From: Vulcanimicrobiota bacterium
Lineage (GTDB): Bacteria > Vulcanimicrobiota > Vulcanimicrobiia > Vulcanimicrobiales > Vulcanimicrobiaceae
DNA length: 5,862 nucleotides
Direction: 5' to 3'
NCBI GenBank assembly: GCA_019245995.1
Contig: JAFAQW010000295.1
Location: forward strand, 1 to 5,862
Under the pieces are notes generated by a model, which was given only the letters and a program-made list of their open reading frames with translations, ran no database searches and was not told the DNA's origin. Numbering within the stretch: the first letter of the stretch is position 1; every line of letters starts with the position of its first letter. A program made the translations under genes and the position numbers. This document shows positions 1 to 5,862 of the stretch, piece by piece.

Positions 1-562
1 GCTCGCGATGGGCGCCGACGACGCCGTCGTCTTGAGCGATCCCGCGCTCGCCGGCAGCGACGTGTGGGCGACAGCCTACGCGATGTCGCGCGCGTTGCGG
101 CGGCTCGAGTTCGATCTCTTGATCGTCGGAGGCCTGACCGACGACAGCAGCACGGGCGTCGTCCCGGCGGCGCTGGCCGAGCACTTGGGACTGCCCTGCA
201 TCACGAGCGCGCGCAAGATCGACGTTGCCGATTCGACGCTGACGATCGAACGCGAAACCGACGTCGGCTATCAGAGCGTGCGTGCGCCGCTGCCGTCGCT
301 TGTCACGACGGCGCTGACGTTCGGCGAGCCGCGCTACGCGTCGCTCAAGGGCATCATGGGCGCGAAGAAAAAGACGATCGCGCCGCTGACGCTCGCCGAT
401 CTGGCGCTCGACGCGCCCGTCGGCAGCGACGGCTCGAAGACGGAGATTCAGAGCTTCGCGCCGCCGGCCGCGCGCGGCAAGGGTACCGTCGTCGAAGCGC
501 CCGACCCGGCCGCCGGCGCAACGGCGATCCTCGACTTCTTGCGCGGGCGGAAGTTCGTCTGA
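1..562 (+). CDS. etfB: Electron transfer flavoprotein beta subunit (5' partial)
   Basis: This is the small subunit of the heterodimeric, FAD- and AMP-containing ETF, which passes electrons from acyl-CoA and related dehydrogenases to ETF:quinone oxidoreductase. The frame is already open at base 2 (Leu-Ala before the Met at 8), and that Met lies in the family's internal ALAMGAD-type segment. The true start is therefore upstream; about 70 of the usual roughly 250 residues are missing. Visible family features, in order: the nucleotide-binding stretch SDPALAGSDVWATA; GGLTDDSSTGVVPAALAEHLGLP; a close match to the ETF-beta signature (IERETDVGYQSV then PLPSLVT), with one Val where Gly/Asp/Glu is usual; and the partner-docking loop and Lys cluster EPRYASLKGIMGAKKK. 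It ends at TGA 560-562, which shares one base with the etfA ATG. Whether it is a classical or a bifurcating ETF cannot be decided from this fragment. Confidence 0.95.
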   Translation, partial: LAMGADDAVVLSDPALAGSDVWATAYAMSRALRRLEFDLLIVGGLTDDSSTGVVPAALAEHLGLPCITSARKIDVADSTLTIERETDVGYQSVRAPLPSLVTTALTFGEPRYASLKGIMGAKKKTIAPLTLADLALDAPVGSDGSKTEIQSFAPPAARGKGTVVEAPDPAAGATAILDFLRGRKFV

Positions 563-1545
563 TGAAAAACGTCATCGTCTACGCGGAGCAGCGCCAGGGC
601 GTGACGCGCAAAGTCACGTTCGAGCTCGCGACCCAAGCCCGTCAACTCGCCGATTCCCTCGGCGGCAAGGCGTATGCCGTCGTGCTCGGCGGCGGCGCGC
701 AGCAGATCGCGCAGCAGCTGTCGGCGTATCCGCTCGACACGATCTACGTCGCCGAAGCGCCCGACGCCGACGCGTTTCTGCTCGACCCCGTCGTGGAGTA
801 TCTGCACGCGGCCGCGTCGCGCGTGGGCCCGTCGCTGATCCTCCTGGCGAACACGCTGTCGGGTCGCGACATCGCCGGGCGCCTGATGGTAAAGCTGCAG
901 GCCGGCATCGTCGCCGACGTCGTGGACTTCGAGATCGCGGGCGAATCGGTCGTGTGCGTCTCGCCGAAGCTCGGGGGCGCCATCACGACGAAATGCGCGA
1001 TCCGCCCGGCCGACTTCGGCATCGCGACCGTGCGGCCCAACGCGTTCCGCGCGGCGCCCGGCGGCGCCGGCGCGCCGATCGAGGAGCTCGCGGCGCCGCA
1101 GCGCGCGTATGCCGCGGCGATCGAGCGCGACGTCGAGGAAGGCACCGGCGAGCTCGCGCTGGAGGAGGCGCCGGTGGTGGTGGCAGGCGGGCGTGGGCTC
1201 GGCGGACCGGAACCGTTCGAGACGCTGTTGAAGCCATTGGCTCGTGCACTGGGTGGTGCGGTCGGCGCCTCGCGCGCGGCGGCCGACGCCGGTTGGGTAC
1301 CGTACAGCCTGCAGATCGGACAGACGGGTAAGACCGTCACGCCGACCCTGTACATCGCGGTCGGAATCTCGGGCGCCATTCAACACAAAGTCGGCATGCG
1401 CTCTTCGGGGACGATCGTCGCCATCAATAAGGATGGCGCGGCGCCGATTGGAGAGTTCTCCGACCTGCTAGTGGTGGGCGATGCCTTTCGAATCGTCCCC
1501 GAACTAACGAACCTTATCGAAAAAGCTAAAGGAAACACGACTTGA
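562..1545 (+). CDS. etfA: Electron transfer flavoprotein alpha subunit
   Basis: This is the FAD-binding large subunit of ETF, partner of the gene just upstream. It has 327 residues, normal for the family. The N-terminal Rossmann-like domain (about 1-195) begins MKNVIVYAEQ. The C-terminal FAD domain (about 203-327) carries VVVAGGRGLGGPEPF (205-219), GASRAAADAGW (235-245), QIGQTGK (251-257), YIAVGISGAIQHKVGM (264-279) and VAINKDGAAPIGEF (286-299). Arg238, Thr255 and His275 line up by eye with the human ETFA FAD contacts Arg249, Thr266 and His286, so the flavin site looks intact. The ATG at 562 was chosen because it gives the canonical N-terminus and overlaps the etfB stop as TGATG. The same frame is open further upstream, but that stretch is only a shadow of etfB. 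Shine-Dalgarno support is weak (GGAAG at 549-553), which suggests translational coupling to etfB. The last roughly 100 bases are less GC-rich than the rest of the gene. Confidence 0.97.
   Translation: MKNVIVYAEQRQGVTRKVTFELATQARQLADSLGGKAYAVVLGGGAQQIAQQLSAYPLDTIYVAEAPDADAFLLDPVVEYLHAAASRVGPSLILLANTLSGRDIAGRLMVKLQAGIVADVVDFEIAGESVVCVSPKLGGAITTKCAIRPADFGIATVRPNAFRAAPGGAGAPIEELAAPQRAYAAAIERDVEEGTGELALEEAPVVVAGGRGLGGPEPFETLLKPLARALGGAVGASRAAADAGWVPYSLQIGQTGKTVTPTLYIAVGISGAIQHKVGMRSSGTIVAINKDGAAPIGEFSDLLVVGDAFRIVPELTNLIEKAKGNTT
1528..1533 (+). promoter_or_regulatory. Ribosome binding site for the TTG-started TPR gene
   Basis: AAAGGA lies inside the last codons of etfA, 8 bases before the TTG at 1542. 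Its spacing supports TTG as the real start, and that start is immediately followed by Lys-Arg and a hydrophobic run typical of a signal peptide. Confidence 0.7.
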
Positions 1546-3062
1546 AACGATTCGGACTCATTGCCTTGCTCGCGGTCGGCTGCGCGATCGGTGCCGCGAC
1601 GGCCACGCCGTCGGCGGCACCGCTCTTCGGCGGCAAAAAGGCCTCGCCCACGCCCTCACCCGTGCCGACCGCTCTCCCAACCGCGAGTCCGGAGCCGCCG
1701 AGCGTCGCGATCCCGCGCCTGGTCGCGAGGCTCAAAGCCAACCCGAGCGATCAAATCGCGATGGCGCAGCTCGCCGCGGAATACTTGCAAGTGAGCCGAC
1801 CCGACATCACGCTGCAGTACACGCAGCACCTGCTGCAGATGGGCGATAAGACGGCGCAGGTCTACTACTACGACGGCTTCGCGCAGGAGCAGCTCGGCAA
1901 CGCCGCCGCCGCGACCTACGACCTGGAGCAAGCCTCGAACCTCGATCCCACGAACCTCGGCGTGCTCGCGCAGCTCGCCGACGTGTACATCCGCGAGAAC
2001 CGCTTCAACGACGCGGAACGCATCGCCAAGCGCGCCGTGACGTTCAACAAGAACGAGCCGGGCGCGTTGATGACGCTGGGCAGCGTCTATGCGTCGGAGC
2101 AGCATTTCGACGACGCGCGCGCGCAGTTCGAGGCGGCGTTCGCGCTCAACAAAAAAGACATCGCGCCGGTCTTCCAAATCGCGACGACCTACGCGCAGCA
2201 AGACAACATTCCGTTGGCGCTGCAGACCGTTGACCGCGCGCTGGCGGTCGATCCTCGCAACATCCAGGCGCTGGTCTTCAAGGCCGACCTCTACGCGCGC
2301 CAGCACGACGACGTGCGCGCGAGCCAGGCCTACGACGACGCCGTCGTCGCCGCGCCGACCGACGACGAGAAGGTCGCGATCCTGATCCGTAAGGCCGGCT
2401 ACTTCATTCAAGAGAAGAAGGACGCGCAAGGCACGGCGATCTTCCAGCAGATGATCGCGCAGTTTCCGAAAGTGCCGGCGGCGTTCGTCGCGTACGGCAA
2501 CTACTTCGCCTCGCAGCGTCAATACGGGCAGGCCGTCGCGCAGTGGCGCGCGGCGCTGGCGCTGGACCCGAACAGCTCCGGGGCGCTGCTCGGCATGGGG
2601 CAAGTCTCCATGGCGACGGGCCGGCCCTCCGACAGCGTGAGTTATCTGAAGCACTACACGCAGGTCTCGCCGGACGCGCAAGGCTTCGCGCTGCTCGGCC
2701 AGGCGTATTCGCGCGTGCACGACTACTCCGGAGCCCGCGACGCGTGCGGCAAGAGCTTCGAGATTCAGCGTAACCCGATCACGCTGGGCTGCGTCGCGGG
2801 CGCGGACTTCGAGCTGCGCAATTACAGGGAGGCGGCGCAGATCTTCGACGCGCTCGACCGGGCCGCGAAGGGTTTCCTCGATCAGAATCCGCCGCTGCTC
2901 TATATCGCGGCGCGGTCGTACGCCGGTTCCAATCAGTGCACGAAGGCGGTCGCCGCGTACAAGCGGCTCTTGCCGATGATGAAGAAGGGCACGTCTGATT
3001 ACGACAAGGTGCGCAAGTCCGCCACGGACACGTGCCACTCGTCCGCTAAGCACTCCGGCTGA
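1542..3062 (+). CDS. Exported tetratricopeptide-repeat protein
   Basis: This 506-residue protein has no specific family that I recognise. It starts at TTG, overlapping the etfA stop as TTGA and preceded by AAAGGA. Residues 1-21 look like a signal peptide: KR, then a hydrophobic core, with an ATA site before residue 22. LAVGC at 10-14 could be a weak lipobox with Cys14 lipidated, but Ala at the -3 position is not ideal. Residues 34-57 form a Pro/Thr/Ser-rich linker. From about 68 to 480 there are some nine to ten TPR-like helix pairs of about 34 residues. The clearest are at 103-136 (ending ASNLDPTN), 139-170, 173-204, 207-240 (ending LAVDPRN) and 312-344 (ending LALDPNS). TPRs are protein-protein scaffolds, so a periplasmic or membrane-anchored adaptor is likely. 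Four cysteines sit in the C-terminal quarter (402, 417, 466, 498). It is co-translated with etfBA and a deacylase gene, and its partner is unknown. Confidence 0.9.
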   Translation: MKRFGLIALLAVGCAIGAATATPSAAPLFGGKKASPTPSPVPTALPTASPEPPSVAIPRLVARLKANPSDQIAMAQLAAEYLQVSRPDITLQYTQHLLQMGDKTAQVYYYDGFAQEQLGNAAAATYDLEQASNLDPTNLGVLAQLADVYIRENRFNDAERIAKRAVTFNKNEPGALMTLGSVYASEQHFDDARAQFEAAFALNKKDIAPVFQIATTYAQQDNIPLALQTVDRALAVDPRNIQALVFKADLYARQHDDVRASQAYDDAVVAAPTDDEKVAILIRKAGYFIQEKKDAQGTAIFQQMIAQFPKVPAAFVAYGNYFASQRQYGQAVAQWRAALALDPNSSGALLGMGQVSMATGRPSDSVSYLKHYTQVSPDAQGFALLGQAYSRVHDYSGARDACGKSFEIQRNPITLGCVAGADFELRNYREAAQIFDALDRAAKGFLDQNPPLLYIAARSYAGSNQCTKAVAAYKRLLPMMKKGTSDYDKVRKSATDTCHSSAKHSG

Positions 3063-4060
3063 AGTTCGTCACCGATCCGCTTTACGCGGAACATCTGCGC
3101 GGCGTTAATCATCCCGAACGGCCCGAACGCGTCGAGGCCGTCGCCGCGCGTCTGCGCGACGCCGGCGTCCTGCGCGACGAGATCGCGGCGCGCGACGCGA
3201 CCGACGAGGAGATCGAGCGCGTGCACTCGCGCCGCTATCGCGCGCTCGTCGAGCGCGAAGTAGCAGAAGCTGCTGCCGGAAGCGCGCGCTATCTGTCGAC
3301 GGGCGACGCGGTGATCGATGCGTCGTCGTTACGCGCCGCACGGCGCGCCGCCGGCGGCGCGATCGTCGCGGCGCAAACGGCGCTCGCGCAGCGCGAAACG
3401 CTCTTCGCGCTCGTGCGCCCGCCGGGACACCACGCGGAACCCGACCGCGGCATGGGTTTTTGCCTCTACAACAACGTCGCCATCGCCGCCCGCACCCTCC
3501 CCCACAAAATTCTAATCCTCGACTTCGACTACCACCACGGCAACGGCACGGAGGCGGTGGCGGGCGACGGAATCTCCTATGTCTCTACGCACGCGTATCC
3601 GGCGTATCCGGGGACGGGCACAAAAAGCTATCGCCGCGGCGAGGACTACGTGATCAACGTGCCGCTGCCGGTGGAAGGCGTGGCGACGGAAAGCTTCGTC
3701 GCGGTGTGGGAGGCGTTGGTGCCGGCGGTCGCGGAGGCGGTGCGCCCCGACCTGATTCTCGTCAGCGCGGGCTTCGACTACGTCGCGGGCGACCGCGTGG
3801 GCGACCTCGGCGTGGGCGTCGAGGCGGCCGCTCCGATCGCCGCGGCGATCCGCACGGCGGCGCTCAAACACTGCGGCGGCGCGCTCGCGTACGTGCTCGA
3901 GGGCGGCTACGAGCTCGATGCGATCGTCTCGTCGATTGGCGCGATTGCTCGGCTGAGCGACGCAACGGAGGCCGCGCCGCCCACCACCACGTGCGACGCG
4001 CTGGCGCCGGCCATTCGCGCGCGGCTCGACGAGGCGCGCACCGTTCTTCCAGGAGCGTAA
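3059..4060 (+). CDS. Class II histone-deacetylase-like zinc deacylase (AcuC / acetylpolyamine amidohydrolase superfamily)
   Basis: This is a zinc hydrolase predicted to remove acetyl or other acyl groups from lysine side chains or polyamines in the cytoplasm; no signal peptide is seen. Starting at CTG 3059 gives 333 residues, normal for bacterial class II members. The N-terminal motif is DPLYAEHLRG then HPERPER (18-24). The active site is complete: RPPGHHAEP with the His pair 124-125; DFDYHHGNGTEA with likely zinc ligands Asp157 and His159; SAGFD with the third ligand Asp240; and EGGY with transition-state Tyr284. The usual DPLG after the third ligand reads DRVGDLG here. The start is unusual: the frame opens only after TAA at 3047-3049, it holds no ATG or TTG before the conserved motif, and the first GTG (3221) would delete 54 residues including HPERPER. 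CTG overlaps the upstream stop as CTGA. No Shine-Dalgarno is visible, so translation probably depends on coupling. Candidate substrates are acetylated proteins such as acyl-CoA synthetases, by analogy with AcuC; this is unproven. Confidence 0.93.
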   Translation: MKFVTDPLYAEHLRGVNHPERPERVEAVAARLRDAGVLRDEIAARDATDEEIERVHSRRYRALVEREVAEAAAGSARYLSTGDAVIDASSLRAARRAAGGAIVAAQTALAQRETLFALVRPPGHHAEPDRGMGFCLYNNVAIAARTLPHKILILDFDYHHGNGTEAVAGDGISYVSTHAYPAYPGTGTKSYRRGEDYVINVPLPVEGVATESFVAVWEALVPAVAEAVRPDLILVSAGFDYVAGDRVGDLGVGVEAAAPIAAAIRTAALKHCGGALAYVLEGGYELDAIVSSIGAIARLSDATEAAPPTTTCDALAPAIRARLDEARTVLPGA

Positions 4061-4144
4061 GCCGCGCGCCCCAAAGAGGCTTCGTGAGAGCCGAAAAAAT
4101 CAGCGGCCCTCACTTGAAAATAGAAGATAGATAGGAGCTATCCA
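4061..4144 (+). promoter_or_regulatory. A-rich intergenic leader before the TonB-dependent receptor gene
   Basis: This is the only true gap between genes in the window (84 bp), and its second half (about 4091-4135) is strikingly A-rich against the high-GC surroundings, as expected for a promoter or an unstructured 5' leader. TTGAAA at 4114-4119 resembles a -35 hexamer, but the position 17 bases further falls in the ribosome binding site and holds no -10 match, so I do not assign a promoter. No convincing terminator follows the deacylase gene, so read-through from the upstream operon remains possible. Confidence 0.4.
4133..4137 (+). promoter_or_regulatory. Ribosome binding site for the TonB-dependent receptor
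   Basis: AGGAG lies 7 bases before the ATG at 4145 and 10 before a second in-frame ATG at 4148. This is the strongest Shine-Dalgarno in the window. Part of it lies in a small inverted repeat, GATAG-GAG-CTATC (4130-4142), which could form a 5-bp hairpin with the GAG in the loop. Confidence 0.75.
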
Positions 4145-5862
4145 ATGATGCTGAGATCGCTTCGGCGTCTCGGTTTCGTGTCGGCGCTGCTCGCGCTTTT
4201 CGCTAGCCAGGGAACATGGGTTCTGGCCAGCGTCACGGGCGGCCTGACCGGTACCGTAGTCGATGCCGAAACCTCGGCTCCCATTGCGGGAGCCCAAGTG
4301 ACCGCCGCGAGTCCGTCGCAAACCGCGACCGTGACGACCGACGCAGCGGGGCACTTTTCATTTCTCGCCCTCGGTCCCGACACGTACACCGTGAGCGTCA
4401 ACAAGGGCGGATATCAACCCACGAGCGTTCCGGGCCAGACCGTCTTCGCCGACACGGTTCAGTCGCTGACGGTCCGCATGCCCAAGGCGCTCAGAACGAT
4501 CGCGCACGTCACGTCGGCGGCCGGCGGCGCGCTCGTGAAGTCCGGCACGACCGCCGACGTCTATTCGATTAACGCCTCCACTCAGGCCGCGACGGCGGCG
4601 CTCGGCGGCGGCGGTATGTTGAACCAGGCGTATTCCGCCATCGCGACCGTCCCCGGCGCCTACGTCGTTCCGAACCAATCCGGCTACTACGCCACGGTGC
4701 ACATCCGCGGCGGCGATTTCGACCAGGTCGGATACGAGTTCGACGGCGTGCCGGTCAACCGGTCCTTCGACAATTACCCCTCGGGCGCGGCGTCGTCGCT
4801 GGGCAACGCCGAAGTGCAGGTGTACACCGGCGCGAACCCCGCGACGTCGGAAGGGCAAGGCCTTTCCGGTTACATCAACCAGGTCATTCGCACGGGCACC
4901 TTCCCGATGTTCGCCGACGCGCAACTCGGCGTCGGCACGCCGACGTACTACCATCGCGCGATGGTCGAAGCGGGCGGCGCGAGCCCCGACCGAATGTTCT
5001 CGTATTACTTCGGCATCGCGGGTTACAATCAGGGCTTCCGGTACATCGATCAAAACAACGGCGCGTCCTACGATAACCTCTACGGGCCGCCGCTCGCACC
5101 GCTGGGCAACCCGCAGTACGTCCAGGGCGGTTACTTTATCGGGCCGTTCAACTGGATGAACTTCGCGCAGATCGCTGCGCGCGACGTCGTCGCCAACGTG
5201 CACATCGGCATCGCCCACCACAACGACGCCGGCCGCGACGACGTGCAGCTGCTGTGGGATAGCTCGATGCTGAATAATTCCTTCTACAGCGCGAACAACG
5301 ACGTCGCGTCGCCGCAGTGCTCCCCGAGCTTGACCGGCGCGCAGTGCTGGGGCAAGATCAATCCGCTCGTCGGCTTGGGCGGTCTTCCTCCGGGCTCCGG
5401 AACGCCGTGGATCGACGGACTGCAATGGAACTGTCAGTCCGACGTCGGCCACACGTTCAACACGACGCAGCTGATCGCGATCGGGCCGCAATGCACGTCG
5501 CCGTACTACTATCCGTTCAGCCCGTCGCATCGCCCGTTCTCGAACTTTGCCACGGGATCGTCGTTCTCGTTCCTTCCGAACGATCTGCGCGATACGTCGC
5601 AAAACCAGCAAGAGATCGTCAAGCTGCAGTACACGAAGAATTTCGGATCCACCGCGTTCTTCCGGATCTACGGCTACACGTACTACAGCACGTGGGATCT
5701 CGTCGGCCCGCAGTGCGCCGCGTTCTTCTATGCGTGCCCGACGGCGGCCGATTACGAGCTCAGCTCGCATACGCGTGGCGTGAGCGCGCAGTTCCAGGAT
5801 CAGCTCAACGAGCAAAACCTGCTGGTGCTGCAAGGCTCCTACGTCACGGCGAGCACGATCCG
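4145..5862 (+). CDS. TonB-dependent outer-membrane receptor with N-terminal carboxypeptidase-regulatory-like domain (3' partial)
   Basis: The frame is open for 572 codons to the window's end with no stop, so the protein is truncated by the edge; full-length receptors of this type usually run to 800-1100 residues. Residues 1-28 are a signal peptide (MMLRSLRR, hydrophobic core, cleavage probably after VLA). Residues 31-112 form a beta-sandwich carboxypeptidase-regulatory-like domain (GGLTGTVVDAETSAPIAGAQV, then DAAGHFSFLALGPDTYTVSV). Residues about 125-252 form the plug: VHIRGGDFDQVGYEFDGVPV (185-204), EVQVYTGANP (223-232), then GLSGYINQVIRTGT. From about 255 the sequence is aromatic-rich with alternating strands, as in the start of a 22-strand barrel. 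TonB receptors import scarce large solutes (siderophores, cobalamin, glycans) using TonB energy. The substrate cannot be told here, and I see no obvious TonB box. Six cysteines (392, 401, 430, 450, 524, 531) fall in likely extracellular loops. The start at ATG 4145 is fixed by AGGAG; ATG 4148 is an equal alternative differing by one residue. Confidence 0.92.
   Translation, partial: MMLRSLRRLGFVSALLALFASQGTWVLASVTGGLTGTVVDAETSAPIAGAQVTAASPSQTATVTTDAAGHFSFLALGPDTYTVSVNKGGYQPTSVPGQTVFADTVQSLTVRMPKALRTIAHVTSAAGGALVKSGTTADVYSINASTQAATAALGGGGMLNQAYSAIATVPGAYVVPNQSGYYATVHIRGGDFDQVGYEFDGVPVNRSFDNYPSGAASSLGNAEVQVYTGANPATSEGQGLSGYINQVIRTGTFPMFADAQLGVGTPTYYHRAMVEAGGASPDRMFSYYFGIAGYNQGFRYIDQNNGASYDNLYGPPLAPLGNPQYVQGGYFIGPFNWMNFAQIAARDVVANVHIGIAHHNDAGRDDVQLLWDSSMLNNSFYSANNDVASPQCSPSLTGAQCWGKINPLVGLGGLPPGSGTPWIDGLQWNCQSDVGHTFNTTQLIAIGPQCTSPYYYPFSPSHRPFSNFATGSSFSFLPNDLRDTSQNQQEIVKLQYTKNFGSTAFFRIYGYTYYSTWDLVGPQCAAFFYACPTAADYELSSHTRGVSAQFQDQLNEQNLLVLQGSYVTASTI

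Noticed and set aside
64..561. Upstream extension of the etfA frame
   Set aside because: The frame is open but its translation is Arg-rich and overlaps conserved EtfB sequence. The canonical EtfA N-terminus starts at ATG 562.
448..1386. Minus-strand open frames opposite etfB and etfA
   Set aside because: Arg-rich translations without motifs; the plus strand here encodes conserved ETF sequence.
1656..3053. Long minus-strand open frame of 465 codons opposite the TPR gene
   Set aside because: Low-complexity Arg/Leu/Val composition, no domain, and fully opposite convincing TPR repeats; a codon-bias shadow.
3040..3062. Programmed -1 frameshift fusing the TPR protein to the deacylase
   Set aside because: The deacylase frame is only 1 base back, but no slippery heptamer is seen in the short permitted stretch. 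An exported TPR fused to a cytoplasmic enzyme is unlikely, and a coupled CTG start explains the layout more simply.
3452..3520. Short stretch in the deacylase gene with atypical codons (CCC, AAA ATT CTA) suggesting local recombination
   Set aside because: Only about 20 codons long and fully in frame through conserved motifs; too short to separate from chance.
4078..4098. Small inverted repeat GGCTT/GAGCC followed by an A run, considered as a terminator for the deacylase operon
   Set aside because: Only a 5-bp stem with one wobble pair, followed by A rather than T on the plus strand, so it does not fit an intrinsic terminator.
4114..4142. TTGAAA as a -35 promoter element for the receptor gene
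   Set aside because: No -10 hexamer at acceptable spacing; the expected position falls in the Shine-Dalgarno region and would leave almost no leader.
4358..5833. Long minus-strand open frame of 491 codons opposite the receptor gene
   Set aside because: Its translation is Arg/Val/Asp-rich with no recognisable domain. It lies wholly opposite a gene with a clear signal peptide, plug and barrel, and is the shadow expected from GC-ending codons.

Overview
The window is high-GC bacterial DNA (codons mostly ending in G or C). All five genes are on the plus strand and sit close together. A TonB-dependent outer-membrane receptor means a diderm host. The receptor's architecture (signal peptide, carboxypeptidase-regulatory-like domain, plug with an IRGGDFDQVGYEFDGVPVNR-type motif) resembles receptors I associate with Candidatus Eremiobacterota (WPS-2). 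That placement rests on memory and is moderate to low confidence; no rRNA or marker gene is present to test it.

Layout. Positions 1-562 hold the 3' three quarters of etfB (electron transfer flavoprotein beta subunit), cut by the window's left edge. Positions 562-1545 hold a complete etfA. Positions 1542-3062 encode an exported protein of tetratricopeptide (TPR) repeats with a Pro/Thr/Ser-rich linker. Positions 3059-4060 encode a class II histone-deacetylase-like zinc deacylase (HDAC/AcuC/acetylpolyamine amidohydrolase superfamily). An 84-bp A-rich gap (4061-4144) follows, then a TonB-dependent receptor gene that starts at 4145 and runs off the right edge with no stop.

How the genes relate. 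The first four genes form one tightly packed unit. The stop of each overlaps the start of the next: TGATG (1 base), TTGA (4 bases) and CTGA (4 bases), with start codons ATG, TTG and apparently CTG. ETF carries electrons from acyl-CoA dehydrogenases to the quinone pool, and HDAC-family enzymes such as AcuC remove acyl groups from proteins. A link between acyl-CoA oxidation and protein deacylation is therefore plausible, but it is inference. The TPR protein is exported and its role is unknown. The receptor gene has its own strong Shine-Dalgarno sequence and may be a separate transcription unit, although no convincing terminator precedes it.

The most useful observation is that the deacylase has no ATG, GTG or TTG start ahead of its conserved N-terminus. 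The reading frame points to a CTG start at 3059, and a standard gene call (GTG at 3221) would lose 54 residues. No mobile elements, CRISPR arrays, tRNA or rRNA genes were seen, and I found no clear evidence of a wholly new system.
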